Origin: an uncultured Acetatifactor sp.
GTDB taxonomy: Bacteria; Bacillota; Clostridia; Lachnospirales; Lachnospiraceae
Assembly: GCA_934402375.1 (NCBI GenBank)
Contig: CAKRUB010000001.1
Span: 310,001-374,000 of the forward strand
Reading direction: 5' to 3'
Length of the DNA stretch: 64,000 bases
In this document: one piece after another, positions 35,015-44,040 of the stretch
How the letters are laid out: each line of letters starts with the position of its first letter
Numbering within the stretch: position 1 is the stretch's first letter
The notes under the pieces: generated by a model
What the model saw: only the letters and a program-made list of their open reading frames with translations
What the model was told of the DNA's origin: nothing
The model's database searches: none
Made by a program: the position numbers and the translations under genes

Positions 35015-35542
35015 GGGAAGCGACAGCTGCTGCCCTGCTTCCTTATCCTCGAATGCATGAAGATAGGCAAAAATCCTGTCCGGTCCATATAGCATTCCCG
35101 CCTTATTCGGCTCCAATATCCTGCAAAGCTCCTCATCGTAGGTTGTCAGGGTAATCTGTACCACGCATTTCGTCCTGCGATTAATTCTTTTCAAAAGCTC
35201 CATATCTCTCAGAATACGGTCTGACTTCGTCTGTATCGCCAGCCCGAACCCATACTCGTCGATCAGTTCAAGACACCGCCTTGTCAGCCGGTACTTTTCC
35301 TCACAGTGCATATAGGGGTCACTCATCGCGCCCGTGCCGATCATGCAGCGCTTGCGCTTGCTTCGCAACGCCTTCTCCAGAAGCTCCGGCGCGTTCCGTT
35401 TGACCTCGATATCCTCAAACGCATGATCCATCTGATAGCAGGTACTCCGTGCATCACAATAAATGCACCCGTGAGTGCATCCGCGATAGATATTCATCCC
35501 GTTCTGTGCAGAGAGAATCCCCTTCGCATCCACCTCATGCAT
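35009..35542 (-). pseudogene. Radical SAM protein (spore photoproduct lyase-like) with internal deletion
   Basis: The 177-residue frame opens normally for this family: MHEVDAKGILSAQNGMNIYRG, then the iron-sulfur motif CTHGCIYC (Cys at about 21, 25 and 28). It then has GTGAMSDPYMHCEEKYRLTR and IQTKSDRILRD, and ILEPN near residue 145. Right after that it jumps to GPDRIFAYLHAFEDKEAG, which is the natural C-terminus of such proteins (about 290 residues). About 110 middle residues, covering the rest of the barrel, are missing, in frame. It is probably inactive, although the iron-sulfur site remains. Confidence 0.65.
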
Positions 35543-35741
35543 GCTGCTTTCCCTTATCCAGAAGCTCTTTCAGCGCGTCCTCGCCGACACTGACCCACGC
35601 ATCCTCTTCCTCAGCGTTCAGTCCAAGGTACTGTGCCAGCGTCCTCTCATCATCGCTCATCCCCCACTCATAGCTGTAATCGTCAATCGCCTCAAACTCA
35701 ATCTTACCCGCCTGATAAAGCTCCTTAAAATTCTGTTCCAT
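35535..35741 (-). CDS. Small acidic protein, unknown
   Basis: A 68-residue acidic protein (MEQNFKELYQAGKIEFEAID... with DDERTLAQYLGLNAEEEDAW). It has no membrane segment or known motif that I recognise. AAGGAG sits six bases before the ATG at 35741, giving good support for translation. It overlaps the radical SAM start by 8 bases and follows the CobW-like gene, so it belongs to that small operon. Confidence 0.75.
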   Translation of the reverse strand: MEQNFKELYQAGKIEFEAIDDYSYEWGMSDDERTLAQYLGLNAEEEDAWVSVGEDALKELLDKGKQHA

Positions 35742-35770
35742 ACACATCTCCTTCGTCTTCCCGCCGCCCG

Positions 35771-36706
35771 TCACTGCCAGTAGGAATTGATCTTCTCCTT
35801 GTTCAGCCCTTCCCCGATCACAATGATGATCTCCTGACCAAGCTCTACGGGGCTGACACTGATCTCCTCGTGTGTCGCGTTCAGTGCAATCCATTTTCCG
35901 TCGTCAACCGGCAGAAACCCTTTGACACGGAACACCCTTCCACACTCCTTATCATGCAGCAGTGCCTTCGCCTTGTCAACCAGCTCCTGCTCGGAAATGT
36001 GCACATTCATAAAATACAGAGAAGAAAACGCTTTGCTCTGGTCAAACCACAGCTTGACATAGCTCTCCGCCCGGTAGCCGCAGGTCAGAAAGCTCTCAAA
36101 ATCCTTTTCCTCAAGCTCCTTCCAGTCCTTTACCAGCAGCTCCGCCTCCGTAAATCTTCTCTGGCACTGGAATTTTTTCATAACACGGTTCATATGACGG
36201 AGCGTTCCCGAAAGCTCCTGTTCCATCGCCTCCTGACTGCGGCTGACAATGACCTGTCCCGCGTTTGCGATCTGCGAGGCTAGCATATAGTCCGACTCCT
36301 CCGACAGATCCTCCGGCAGTCTTGCATTGACGATTGCCAGCACATTGCCGATCTCGTACCATGCGTCCAGCGGCTCCTCGTGCAGCACATCAAAAAATTC
36401 ATCCACATCAAAAATCCCTGACGGCTCAATGAGCACACGGTCAAAGCCCCTCATTCCCATGGAAATCAGCTTCGTCTTCAACCGTCTCTTGTGCGTGTCC
36501 TTGTCGCAGCCGCCGGCGATCATCTCCACCTCGCAGCCCGCTCCCATCAGCTCCTGCAAAAGCAGCATATCGACATTGACCGCTCCAAAATCGTTCTCCA
36601 GAATGGCAACGCGCTTTCCGCTCCCCATCAGATAAGCCGCATATTTTTTAATAAAGGTCGTCTTTCCCGAGCCGAGAAACCCGGTAATCAAATCGATCGG
36701 AATCAT
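35771..36706 (-). CDS. CobW-family GTPase lacking the CxCC motif
   Basis: A 311-residue GTPase of the CobW/COG0523 family of metallochaperones. It has the P-loop GFLGSGKTT, the family ENDFGAVNVD, and EPSGIFD. The usual metal-binding CxCC, which in relatives follows the GG of this region, is replaced here by GGCDKDT with a single Cys. The C-terminal CobW domain is present (VFRVKGFLPVDDGKWIAL). Loss of the metal ligand suggests a different role. It overlaps no gene; a coiled-coil protein lies 21 bases upstream. Confidence 0.85.
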   Translation of the reverse strand: MIPIDLITGFLGSGKTTFIKKYAAYLMGSGKRVAILENDFGAVNVDMLLLQELMGAGCEVEMIAGGCDKDTHKRRLKTKLISMGMRGFDRVLIEPSGIFDVDEFFDVLHEEPLDAWYEIGNVLAIVNARLPEDLSEESDYMLASQIANAGQVIVSRSQEAMEQELSGTLRHMNRVMKKFQCQRRFTEAELLVKDWKELEEKDFESFLTCGYRAESYVKLWFDQSKAFSSLYFMNVHISEQELVDKAKALLHDKECGRVFRVKGFLPVDDGKWIALNATHEEISVSPVELGQEIIIVIGEGLNKEKINSYWQ

Positions 36707-36727
36707 AATTTTGCCTCTTTTCTGTTC

Positions 36728-37321
36728 TTATTCCTCTGGTGAAGCCGTTTCTCCCATCTCCTTCGGGATCTCCGGCAGCGCAATATCCAACCCGACCTCC
36801 GTGTTATCCGCGAGTTCTGCCGGATCGGCATACTTCGTCTTCTTCTCCTCGTCATCGTCCCATAGGGAATCGTATTTCTTACGCTTCTTAGCGGTCATAT
36901 TGTGAAGTGCCGCCGCATTCTTGACCGCCTGATAGAGCTTCGGGTTATACTCCATCAGCTTCTTCTCATCCTTATAAGGCACCTTCGCACCGGAGGCGAT
37001 CCTCCTTGCCACCTCCATCAGCTTACTGACCTCTCTCGTACTCTCCTGCGACTTTTCCGACTGCTGCTTCGCGCTCTCCGTCTGCATGATCAGGTCACGC
37101 TGCAGATTCAGGGCATCCAGAACCTTCTGGTTCGCATCCAGCTTCTCCTGCGTCTCCCGTATAGACAGCTCAAGCGTCGCCGCTGCCTCCGTATATTCGC
37201 TGCCTCCCGTGAGCTTTGCCTTCCTCTGTGCCGCATCCCGCTGCTCGGTCAGTGTCCTTGTCCTCTCTGTCAGCGTCTGCCTGTAATTCTGATACCTTTG
37301 AAGTGCCTCTCCTATCCTCAT
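36728..37321 (-). CDS. Coiled-coil protein, unknown
   Basis: A 197-residue soluble protein, mostly charged helix. Residues 1-115 are predicted coiled coil (ALQRYQNYRQTLTERTRTL; LELSIRETQEKLDANQKVLD). A basic KKRKKYD motif and an acidic C-terminus follow. The ATG at 37321 has GGGAG five bases upstream. It belongs upstream of the CobW-like gene in the same operon, with its own promoter (37387-37415). I recognise no family. Confidence 0.75.
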   Translation of the reverse strand: MRIGEALQRYQNYRQTLTERTRTLTEQRDAAQRKAKLTGGSEYTEAAATLELSIRETQEKLDANQKVLDALNLQRDLIMQTESAKQQSEKSQESTREVSKLMEVARRIASGAKVPYKDEKKLMEYNPKLYQAVKNAAALHNMTAKKRKKYDSLWDDDEEKKTKYADPAELADNTEVGLDIALPEIPKEMGETASPEE

Positions 37322-37386
37322 AGCTGCTCCCATCCTTGTCCGTTCATTCCTACATCCGTGTAGCTGATCTATTGCAACAAATGTTT

Positions 37387-37415
37387 TCTATAAACATTAT
37401 CGTACATTTCTTCAA
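37387..37415 (-). promoter_or_regulatory. Promoter of the coiled-coil/CobW operon
   Basis: On the minus strand TTGAAG (37410-37415) and TATAGA (37387-37392), 17 bases apart. Confidence 0.55.
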
Positions 37416-37434
37416 AATCTTAAGAGGCTTTCCC

Positions 37435-37463
37435 TTGTAAAAAAGGACATTCTGTACTAAAAT
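37435..37463 (+). promoter_or_regulatory. Promoter of the thioesterase gene
   Basis: TTGTAA (37435-37440) and TAAAAT (37458-37463), spacer 17, 33 bases before the ATG. It is divergent from the promoter at 37387. Confidence 0.6.
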
Positions 37464-37495
37464 GGGTCTGTCAGAAAACAGAAATGAGGTGCAGA

Positions 37496-37972
37496 ATGGA
37501 ACCGAAAAAAGTGACTGATTCCATGACGGAACAGGTTCATGTTGTCATTTATCCCGATATTAACGGCTTCGGCAGACTCTTCGGAGGTCAGCTCTTACAA
37601 TGGATCGACGAGGTGGCGGGCGCTACCGCCAGACGACACTGCGGCCATAACGCCACGACTGCTGCCATCGATAATCTACAGTTCAAGGCAGGTGCATTTC
37701 TGAACGATGTCCTCGTGCTGATCGGACGTGTCACCTATGTCGGACGGACATCGATGGAAGTGCGCGTTGACACCTATAAGGAAAATGCGGACGGCAGCCG
37801 CCATCCCATCAACCGCGCCTACTTCGTCATGGTCAATATGGGTGAGGACGGCAAGCCGTCAGAGGTGCCGCCGCTTCTCTTAAATCCGGATGATCCGGCG
37901 GAGCAGATGGAATGGGAAAGTGCCCAGAAGCGCCGTGAGCTCAGACTGTTGCGCAGAAAGGAGGGCTTTTGA
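37496..37972 (+). CDS. Acyl-CoA thioesterase, hotdog fold
   Basis: A 158-residue YciA/BACH-type thioesterase that hydrolyses acyl-CoA. The hotdog fold is shown by GGQLLQWIDEVAGATARRH and VGRTSMEVRVDTYKE. GAGGTG at 37486-37491 favours the ATG at 37496 over the one at 37484. The stop is just before the terminator hairpin. Single gene. Confidence 0.9.
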   Translation: MEPKKVTDSMTEQVHVVIYPDINGFGRLFGGQLLQWIDEVAGATARRHCGHNATTAAIDNLQFKAGAFLNDVLVLIGRVTYVGRTSMEVRVDTYKENADGSRHPINRAYFVMVNMGEDGKPSEVPPLLLNPDDPAEQMEWESAQKRRELRLLRRKEGF

Positions 37973-37987
37973 CAGCCCTCCCTTTTT
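37960..37987 (+). terminator. Rho-independent terminator of the thioesterase gene
   Basis: Perfect 8-pair stem GGAGGGCT and AGCCCTCC with a 6-base loop, followed by TTTTT at 37983-37987. It starts inside the last codons of the thioesterase gene and ends at the stop codon of the convergent gene on the other strand. Confidence 0.85.
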
Positions 37988-38931
37988 CATTTGTATTTCG
38001 TGTAAATATCCTCTGAAATCTTAAACTCAACACACCCCATATACATCGGGGCGACATCCCCCTCGTTAAAGCAGATGACAAGTCTGCCGTCCTGATCGAG
38101 GTAGAACGAAGTATTCTCCGTGATCGACCGGAAATTCCACTCTGGCACCTCCTGATCATCCAGCCAGTAGTACACATTGCTGTCCGCATCCATCTGCTCC
38201 CGCATCTGCTTCTTGATGTCCTCACTAATCTGCGAGATATAGTCGTCATTTCCCGGAAACAGATCCGCGAGAGTCAGACGTTCTCCGGTCGACAGGTCGA
38301 TTGTATAAAAATAATCCCACTCTGCGCCGCTTCCCATCGCCTGAAAGCAGATCAGCTTTAAAGCGAAATAATCCTCTGTCGTCGACAGGGTCTGCGACTT
38401 CACCATCATGTCCTGATGCCCCTGCTCCATATTTTCCTCAAACTCCTTGATCAGCTGATCCGTGATCGTCTGAATCTCCGCATTGATCTCGTCGGTCGTC
38501 TTTTTCAGGTTCTTCGTCACCTCCGCAGGCACCGCGCCCGCTGCCCCCTCCGGCATCCCTGTAACCTCTCCCGATGCTGTCAGCATGTAAGGCTCCACCA
38601 CCAGCTCCGGAACCCCCACATTGATTGCATTGTTCTCATCCTCGTAATGATAATCGCGGAAAGTAACCACACTGATCAGCTTCCCGAGAAAGGGAATGTT
38701 CTCCATGGCATTCGCCACACCCATGGTCGTATTCGGCAGAATGATGAGCGCTGCGACCAGTGCCGCTGCCATTGTTGAAAGACTGCGTATGCGCACCAGA
38801 GCACGCTTCTTGCGCTTCTCTCTCTTAGCTCTTTTAATTTTTCCGCTAAGCTGGCGCACCTGCTCTGAAGTCATTTGCCGCGCCAGATATTCCCCCTTCG
38901 CACTTTGCAGTTCTCTGTCGGATTCTATCAT
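37987..38931 (-). CDS. RsiV-like anti-sigma factor (DUF3298-type)
   Basis: A protein of about 314 residues. A cytosolic region of about 45 residues contains a basic stretch (KIKRAKREKRKKRA), one membrane helix follows (LSTMAAALVAALIILPN), then an extracytoplasmic region with the DUF3298-like end (LTLADLFPGNDDYISQISED, QDGRLVICFNEGDVAP). This is the layout of RsiV, which holds an ECF sigma factor until lysozyme triggers its cleavage. I use the ATG at 38931, where AAGGAAGG is eight bases upstream; the frame from 39009 overlaps the sigma gene. The pairing with the adjacent ECF sigma gene supports the role. Confidence 0.85.
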   Translation of the reverse strand: MIESDRELQSAKGEYLARQMTSEQVRQLSGKIKRAKREKRKKRALVRIRSLSTMAAALVAALIILPNTTMGVANAMENIPFLGKLISVVTFRDYHYEDENNAINVGVPELVVEPYMLTASGEVTGMPEGAAGAVPAEVTKNLKKTTDEINAEIQTITDQLIKEFEENMEQGHQDMMVKSQTLSTTEDYFALKLICFQAMGSGAEWDYFYTIDLSTGERLTLADLFPGNDDYISQISEDIKKQMREQMDADSNVYYWLDDQEVPEWNFRSITENTSFYLDQDGRLVICFNEGDVAPMYMGCVEFKISEDIYTKYK

Positions 38932-38986
38932 CAAAAAAACCTTCCTTTCCCACCGATAGAGCTTCTCTGTCAGGAACCATCCCATA

Positions 38987-39475
38987 TCATATAGCTTCTT
39001 CCTGTCCACCCAGCTTCACCCTCAACTTCTTCAGACTTCGGTACAGTCTGCTCTTCACCGTGTTTACATTTTCATTCAGTATTTCCGAAATTTCCTCCAG
39101 CTTCATATCCTCAAAATAGCGAAGTTCCACGACAGCCTTGTCCTCCTTTTCCAGCCCATCCAGTGCTTTCCGGAGATCAAAGTTCTCATAGGTATCCTCC
39201 ACAGAGAGCAGATTCCTCTCCTGCTCCATCTCTTCCAGCGAAACAGGCTGTCTCTCCCTGTAGAAATTAAAGATCTCATTCAGCATAATCCTGTATATCC
39301 ATGTTGACGCATAATCCGGATTTTTCAGGCTTCCGCTTTTCAGTATCGCCTTGTATGCCCCATTCTGCACAATATCTCCTGCGTCGTCCTCATTATGCAC
39401 ATAGCTGAGCGCCAGGCGGTAATACTTGTCATAATTTTCCATCAGAAGCTGCTCAACCCTTCTTTCGCGCCTCAT
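38987..39475 (-). CDS. ECF-type RNA polymerase sigma factor
   Basis: A 162-residue sigma-70-family ECF factor. Region 2 is at residues 10-75 (YRLALSYVHNEDDAGDIVQNG, WIYRIMLNEIFNFYR) and region 4 at 100-155 (LEEISEILNENVNTVKSRLYRSLKKLR). It is followed by its presumed anti-sigma gene at 38931. No own promoter match for autoregulation was worked out. Confidence 0.92.
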   Translation of the reverse strand: MRRERRVEQLLMENYDKYYRLALSYVHNEDDAGDIVQNGAYKAILKSGSLKNPDYASTWIYRIMLNEIFNFYRERQPVSLEEMEQERNLLSVEDTYENFDLRKALDGLEKEDKAVVELRYFEDMKLEEISEILNENVNTVKSRLYRSLKKLRVKLGGQEEAI

Positions 39476-39523
39476 GTTTCATTTCCCCTCGGGGCGTCCG
39501 CTTAGGACGCCCGTTTGCTTTCT

Positions 39524-41848
39524 TTATTCATTTTCGTCAAGGTAGAGCTGCACCCTGTTCTGAATGAGCTTTGCCACATCCTCAGCGCTCTTCTGTCCAT
39601 CGAAAAATGCGGGCAGCTCCTCGTTGATGATCTGTACGACAGAATCATTCTGGTAGGTGGTGCGCCTGATGCCCTCCACAAAAGCAACCGCCTGATCCAC
39701 CTGCTCCTGCGTCAGCTGCGGCAGAACGATCTGCTCATCATTCAGGTAATAGATGTCGTCGTACTCCACCTTCTGTCCCTGCTCATCGATATAGTAAGGC
39801 TTCTCCATCGCACGCTGCGCCATTTTCAGGAATGCGTCTCTGTTTACCGGCATACCGCCGATCGTATCGCTCGTCTGGTATTCATCGGTCAGATAATTGC
39901 GCACGAACTCCCATGCGACATCCTTGTAGGCAGACTTCGCAGAAATAGCATAGCTGTCCCCGCAGATTACGGCGGAACCGTCACGATCCGCAGATGGGAA
40001 TCCTACATACACGACATTCTCGCCGAAGGAACCATTGATGCAGGCGCTGAGTCTGCTGAAATCATAGAGATACAGCGGCATCAGCATCGTCTTCCCGGTT
40101 CTGTACTGGTTTGCATACACCGTCCAGTCATAATCCTCGTCATAATCGATCTGCTCCGGCAAGGTCGCCGCATATTTAATCAGGTTTACAAACTCCTCCG
40201 AATCGAAGCTGCTCTTTCCCGTGTTACTGTCAATATAATCATTTCCACAATACTGTATTGCATACTGCATAAAGGCATCTCTTGTTGTCTCACCGAAGGC
40301 GCTCGTTCCTTCACCAAGACTTGTAAGAGTCTTTGTAAACTCTTCCATGTTCCAGCCGCTGATGTCGCCCAGAACGGACTTCTTCCCGATAAAGGTTTCC
40401 ACCGTAAAGCTGGGAATTACCTGATAAAGCTTTCCGTCAATACGATATGCCTCAAAAACATTGTCCAGATAGGTTTTTCCAGACAGCTCGGCATCCTGCG
40501 CAATCAGCTCGTCGATATCGGCAAGCAGACCCTTCTTCGCCAGATTACCCAACGGAATATTGGAATTTACCAGCAGAATATCGGGCATTTTCCCCGCCAG
40601 AATGTCATTGTTCAGCTGGGTCGTACCGGCACTATAATCCTCCATGGTTGCATATTCCGAATAGTCCCTGACCGTGATCTTATACTCCGTGTTCGCCTTG
40701 TTGAAGTCAATAATCTTTGACTTAATATCCGATCCGATATAAGTACCGCCGAACACGAGAGTCTTCTTATCCGGTATGTCCTCCGGCTTTACCTTGGTAA
40801 ATATGCCGAGACGGAAGCCGGAACCCTCCAGCTCATAATAGGCAGCCGCAAACTGTTCATCGCTGATCTGCACCGGATAGCTCATGCTGCTTGCCGCCAG
40901 ATCGGAATCAACCATGTTCATCAGCCGCTTGATGTCGGTGTCTCCCTCTTTCCATGAAGAAACACCGTACTGATCTGTCAGCAGGAAGGTACCGTTCACC
41001 CCTGCGGTCAGCTCATAATTCTGAATATTGGCAGGCAGCTCAACCTGACTGCCGAAGGCACCTGCTGCCGGATCATAAATCTGCCCGGTCAGTGCTGTGT
41101 AATCATTGTTATAAGTTAAGAAGAGCCATGTTCCGTCTCCCTGAGACACTACCGTATTCAGGTTCTGGAGCTTCGATTCATCCAGATTCTGCTGCTTCAC
41201 AAGGTTTCCCGCCGCATCCAGCTCTATGAACCGATATGCGGTGTCACCGCCGTTCAAAAGCACCTCCACACCGTTATCGGTCGCGCTGATTGCCACGACG
41301 TTCACATAGTCCGCCTCAAGATCTGCGCCAAGCTCCTGACTCCAGAGCATTTCTCCTGCCGGAGACCAGCACTGCAGCTCCTGCTTCTGGTCATAGACAT
41401 AATTCTCCACATCGACCAGCGTACTGATTCCCAATGCAAGATAAACGTTTCCGTCCTTGGAAACGGCTGCATTGTTCAAATAGGCGTTCTCGGTGTCCGT
41501 GGACTCCGGCAGCGGAATATCTGCCACGTTGACATCCGTTCCGTCTATATTGGCAGAGAGAAGCGCTAGATACTCCGCCGTATCCCCCCAGCAGTCGTAC
41601 AGGGCATATATCTTATCATTCTGATACATGACGCTGCGAATGGACGCTCCCGCCGGAATGGCATCCGTGGAAATGTCCTGACAGCGGTAGACATACTGCT
41701 TTGTCTCCACAGCTGCCGCCTCGTTTTCTTTACTGCCGGAAGTGGACGCTCCGCTTTCCCCGGTACCTCCTCCGCAGGCGGTAAGCCCGGCGACCATCGC
41801 CGCCGCAAGCACCGCCGCAAATATTTTCTTTTTCCTACTGTTTTTCAT
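39524..41848 (-). CDS. Extracellular solute-binding lipoprotein with extra N-terminal domain
   Basis: A 774-residue lipoprotein, far longer than the usual 420-550. The signal peptide ends in the lipobox LTAC near residue 24. Residues about 40-330 form a beta-rich, repeat-like region (for example IYALYDCWGDTAEYLALLSA, SKDGNVYLALG) that reads like a beta-propeller. From about 345 a family-1 solute-binding domain follows (EYKITVRDYSEYATMEDYSA, DILLVNSNIPLGNLAKKGLL). No permease or ATPase gene for it is nearby. It may bind a polysaccharide or glycoprotein ligand; the function is not known. AGAGGAG precedes the start. Confidence 0.85.
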   Translation of the reverse strand: MKNSRKKKIFAAVLAAAMVAGLTACGGGTGESGASTSGSKENEAAAVETKQYVYRCQDISTDAIPAGASIRSVMYQNDKIYALYDCWGDTAEYLALLSANIDGTDVNVADIPLPESTDTENAYLNNAAVSKDGNVYLALGISTLVDVENYVYDQKQELQCWSPAGEMLWSQELGADLEADYVNVVAISATDNGVEVLLNGGDTAYRFIELDAAGNLVKQQNLDESKLQNLNTVVSQGDGTWLFLTYNNDYTALTGQIYDPAAGAFGSQVELPANIQNYELTAGVNGTFLLTDQYGVSSWKEGDTDIKRLMNMVDSDLAASSMSYPVQISDEQFAAAYYELEGSGFRLGIFTKVKPEDIPDKKTLVFGGTYIGSDIKSKIIDFNKANTEYKITVRDYSEYATMEDYSAGTTQLNNDILAGKMPDILLVNSNIPLGNLAKKGLLADIDELIAQDAELSGKTYLDNVFEAYRIDGKLYQVIPSFTVETFIGKKSVLGDISGWNMEEFTKTLTSLGEGTSAFGETTRDAFMQYAIQYCGNDYIDSNTGKSSFDSEEFVNLIKYAATLPEQIDYDEDYDWTVYANQYRTGKTMLMPLYLYDFSRLSACINGSFGENVVYVGFPSADRDGSAVICGDSYAISAKSAYKDVAWEFVRNYLTDEYQTSDTIGGMPVNRDAFLKMAQRAMEKPYYIDEQGQKVEYDDIYYLNDEQIVLPQLTQEQVDQAVAFVEGIRRTTYQNDSVVQIINEELPAFFDGQKSAEDVAKLIQNRVQLYLDENE

Positions 41849-41957
41849 ACTACTCCTCTTTTCCGCGCACATTTCCTGCGCACACAAAAATTGTGTTATA
41901 CCCATCTTTCCTAGTACATATTGTTAGACGGTTGAGAAACCAAAAAAGTTTCTAAAA

Positions 41958-44018
41958 TCAGTATAAAATTGAAACCATGTTAGACTGATCCAGCATTCTT
42001 CCCATTTTTTCATATTCAATTCTTAATGCCGCCGCTATGTCCGCTGCATCCAGCTTCCTCTGCTCCATCAATGCCATATAGACGGCATTGCGGACAATAC
42101 TCTTGATATTGCTTCCGCTCAATTCAAACTGCGAGGCAAGATTGGAGATCAGCTTCTCATTTCCGCCCAGCTCCGTGTCCTGAAGCATATCCTCCCAGAG
42201 CTGTCTGCGCATCTCTTCATCCGGCATCTCGAACTGGATACTGATTGTGATTCGTCTCATAAAGGCAGGGTCAAAGTTGCGCGCAATGTTCGTTGCCAGA
42301 ATGACCATACCGTCATAGGACTCAATTCGCTGAAGGATATAGGAGGTCTCCTGATTCGCGTACTTATCGTTGGACTCCTTGACCTCCGTCCGCTTTCCAA
42401 ACAAAGAATCCGCCTCATCAAAGAAGAGGATCACGTTCGCCTGCTGTGCTTCTCTGAATATCCGCTCCAGATTCTTTGCTGTCTCACCGACATATTTGCT
42501 GCTGACCTGACTGAGATCCACGCGGTACAGATCCATCTGCAGTTCATTCGCTATTACCTGCGCCGCCATTGTCTTGCCCGTTCCCGGAGGACCATACATC
42601 AGCACACTCACGCCGCGTCCGTAAGGGTACCTGTCTCCTAAGTACTCCTGCGCCTGGAAGCGATACTTCAGATGGGCACATGCCAGCTTCATCGCCCTTG
42701 CATTCTCCGGCTTCACCTTCAGATCCTCCCATTGGAATACCGTATGAATCTGCTCCATCAATATATTTTCGGAAAGCTGGCTGCACTCACGGACACAGGG
42801 AAGTATCAGCGCATTGTCAATCTGCTGCTCCTCACTCTGCCCGCACCGTCTCTTAGCCCGCACAAATACCTCACAGATGTCAGCCGGAAGCAGACGATAT
42901 TTTCCAGCTAACAGCTTATAGTCCACGTCCTCTGCGACCTGATACTGACTGCCGATCCTATCCCACAAGGCAAGGCTGTCCTCCACGCTCAGTTCATCCA
43001 GAGATACCTTCTGCGTAGTAAAAGACACTGCCTTTGCCAGAATCTGATCCGGGGTTGTCCCGATAAAAATCAGCTTATACTCACTGACAATGGATTCCAC
43101 CAGATGTCTGGTCTCCATACTCTCCACGTCGCATTCCGTCAGATCCAGATAAGGAATGCAGCCGTTTACCCGGCAGACGAAAAAGCAGCTGCACAGAAGC
43201 TCGTGTCCCTCCTGTCTGTCCAGTTCCAATATGTAAGACAGTCTGAACACACAGATCCGGTAGCCGAGCTTTGCCGCACATTCCCTGCTGAAATATTTCT
43301 TTCCGGCTCCCGGTCTGCCCTGTATCTCAAACACCAGCCGTTCCCCGGCGCCACGCCCGAGCTCCCCCTCTGCAACGCCACTCACCCATGCAGACTCTTT
43401 CACATGAATCGTAGCCGGTTCCTCCATCATTGGATACACTCTGCAGCCACGTTGCATTTCATTGTCCGATCCGCATAGCCACCAGAATACATTTTTGCGA
43501 AGAATGAGCCGGGAATCCTCTCTCCGCTCAAACAGATCCGCCTTTTCCCTGCCGTCCGAGGCAAGGCGCATCATACTTTTATCCGCCGCAATGCCCAGAT
43601 ACCTTGCAAACACTTTCACAAGAGAAAGGTCTAACCCCTTGTTCCCGCTGTCTCCCTGCAATACGAGAAACGCTTTTTTATATTTCGGGTCGCTCTGCTC
43701 TATAAATGCCAGTACAACTGCCAGCAGCCACACCTCATCCAGACGGTATAGCCAGCGTAATTTCAACAGCCGCGGTGCATCTTCATAGACATCCTCGGTC
43801 ATCAGGGTATTTGTCAATTCCTCCCACAGGGTACGAAGCCCCGGATCGACATTTACTTCAGGCTGCACCGGCGTTAGGGCATACAGAAGCTCCTGATTCG
43901 TCACCGGCAGCCCCGGAAGGTAAAATCTGTTTTCGGGATCACATCGCTGTTCCAATATCTCCTTCAGCAGCAAGTCTGCAAATACATAGATGCTTTGTAT
44001 CAACTGCTCGTTTTCCAA
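41958..44018 (-). CDS. AAA ATPase of the contractile-injection-system type (Afp15-like)
   Basis: A 686-residue ATPase. The N-terminal region has the wing-like domain found in eCIS ATPases (DEVWLLAVVLAFIEQSDPKYK), next to a degenerate AAA module with GRPGAGKK near residue 235. The C-terminal AAA module is active-looking: Walker A YGPPGTGKTMAAQ, Walker B VILFFDEADSLFG, sensor 1 VILATNIARNFDPAF and arginine fingers at MRRI. In eCIS loci this ATPase serves assembly or disassembly of the sheath. No tube, sheath or baseplate gene occurs in the window. I use a TTG at 44018 with AGGGAG seven bases upstream, 22 bases after the giant gene. Confidence 0.8.
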   Translation of the reverse strand: MENEQLIQSIYVFADLLLKEILEQRCDPENRFYLPGLPVTNQELLYALTPVQPEVNVDPGLRTLWEELTNTLMTEDVYEDAPRLLKLRWLYRLDEVWLLAVVLAFIEQSDPKYKKAFLVLQGDSGNKGLDLSLVKVFARYLGIAADKSMMRLASDGREKADLFERREDSRLILRKNVFWWLCGSDNEMQRGCRVYPMMEEPATIHVKESAWVSGVAEGELGRGAGERLVFEIQGRPGAGKKYFSRECAAKLGYRICVFRLSYILELDRQEGHELLCSCFFVCRVNGCIPYLDLTECDVESMETRHLVESIVSEYKLIFIGTTPDQILAKAVSFTTQKVSLDELSVEDSLALWDRIGSQYQVAEDVDYKLLAGKYRLLPADICEVFVRAKRRCGQSEEQQIDNALILPCVRECSQLSENILMEQIHTVFQWEDLKVKPENARAMKLACAHLKYRFQAQEYLGDRYPYGRGVSVLMYGPPGTGKTMAAQVIANELQMDLYRVDLSQVSSKYVGETAKNLERIFREAQQANVILFFDEADSLFGKRTEVKESNDKYANQETSYILQRIESYDGMVILATNIARNFDPAFMRRITISIQFEMPDEEMRRQLWEDMLQDTELGGNEKLISNLASQFELSGSNIKSIVRNAVYMALMEQRKLDAADIAAALRIEYEKMGRMLDQSNMVSILY

Positions 44019-44040
44019 TTTATTTCTCCCTTCTGCCGGT

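Noticed and set aside
39515..40720. Plus-strand frame of 401 codons opposite the solute-binding lipoprotein
   Set aside because: Antisense of a lipoprotein with signal peptide and family motifs; its composition is of shadow type.
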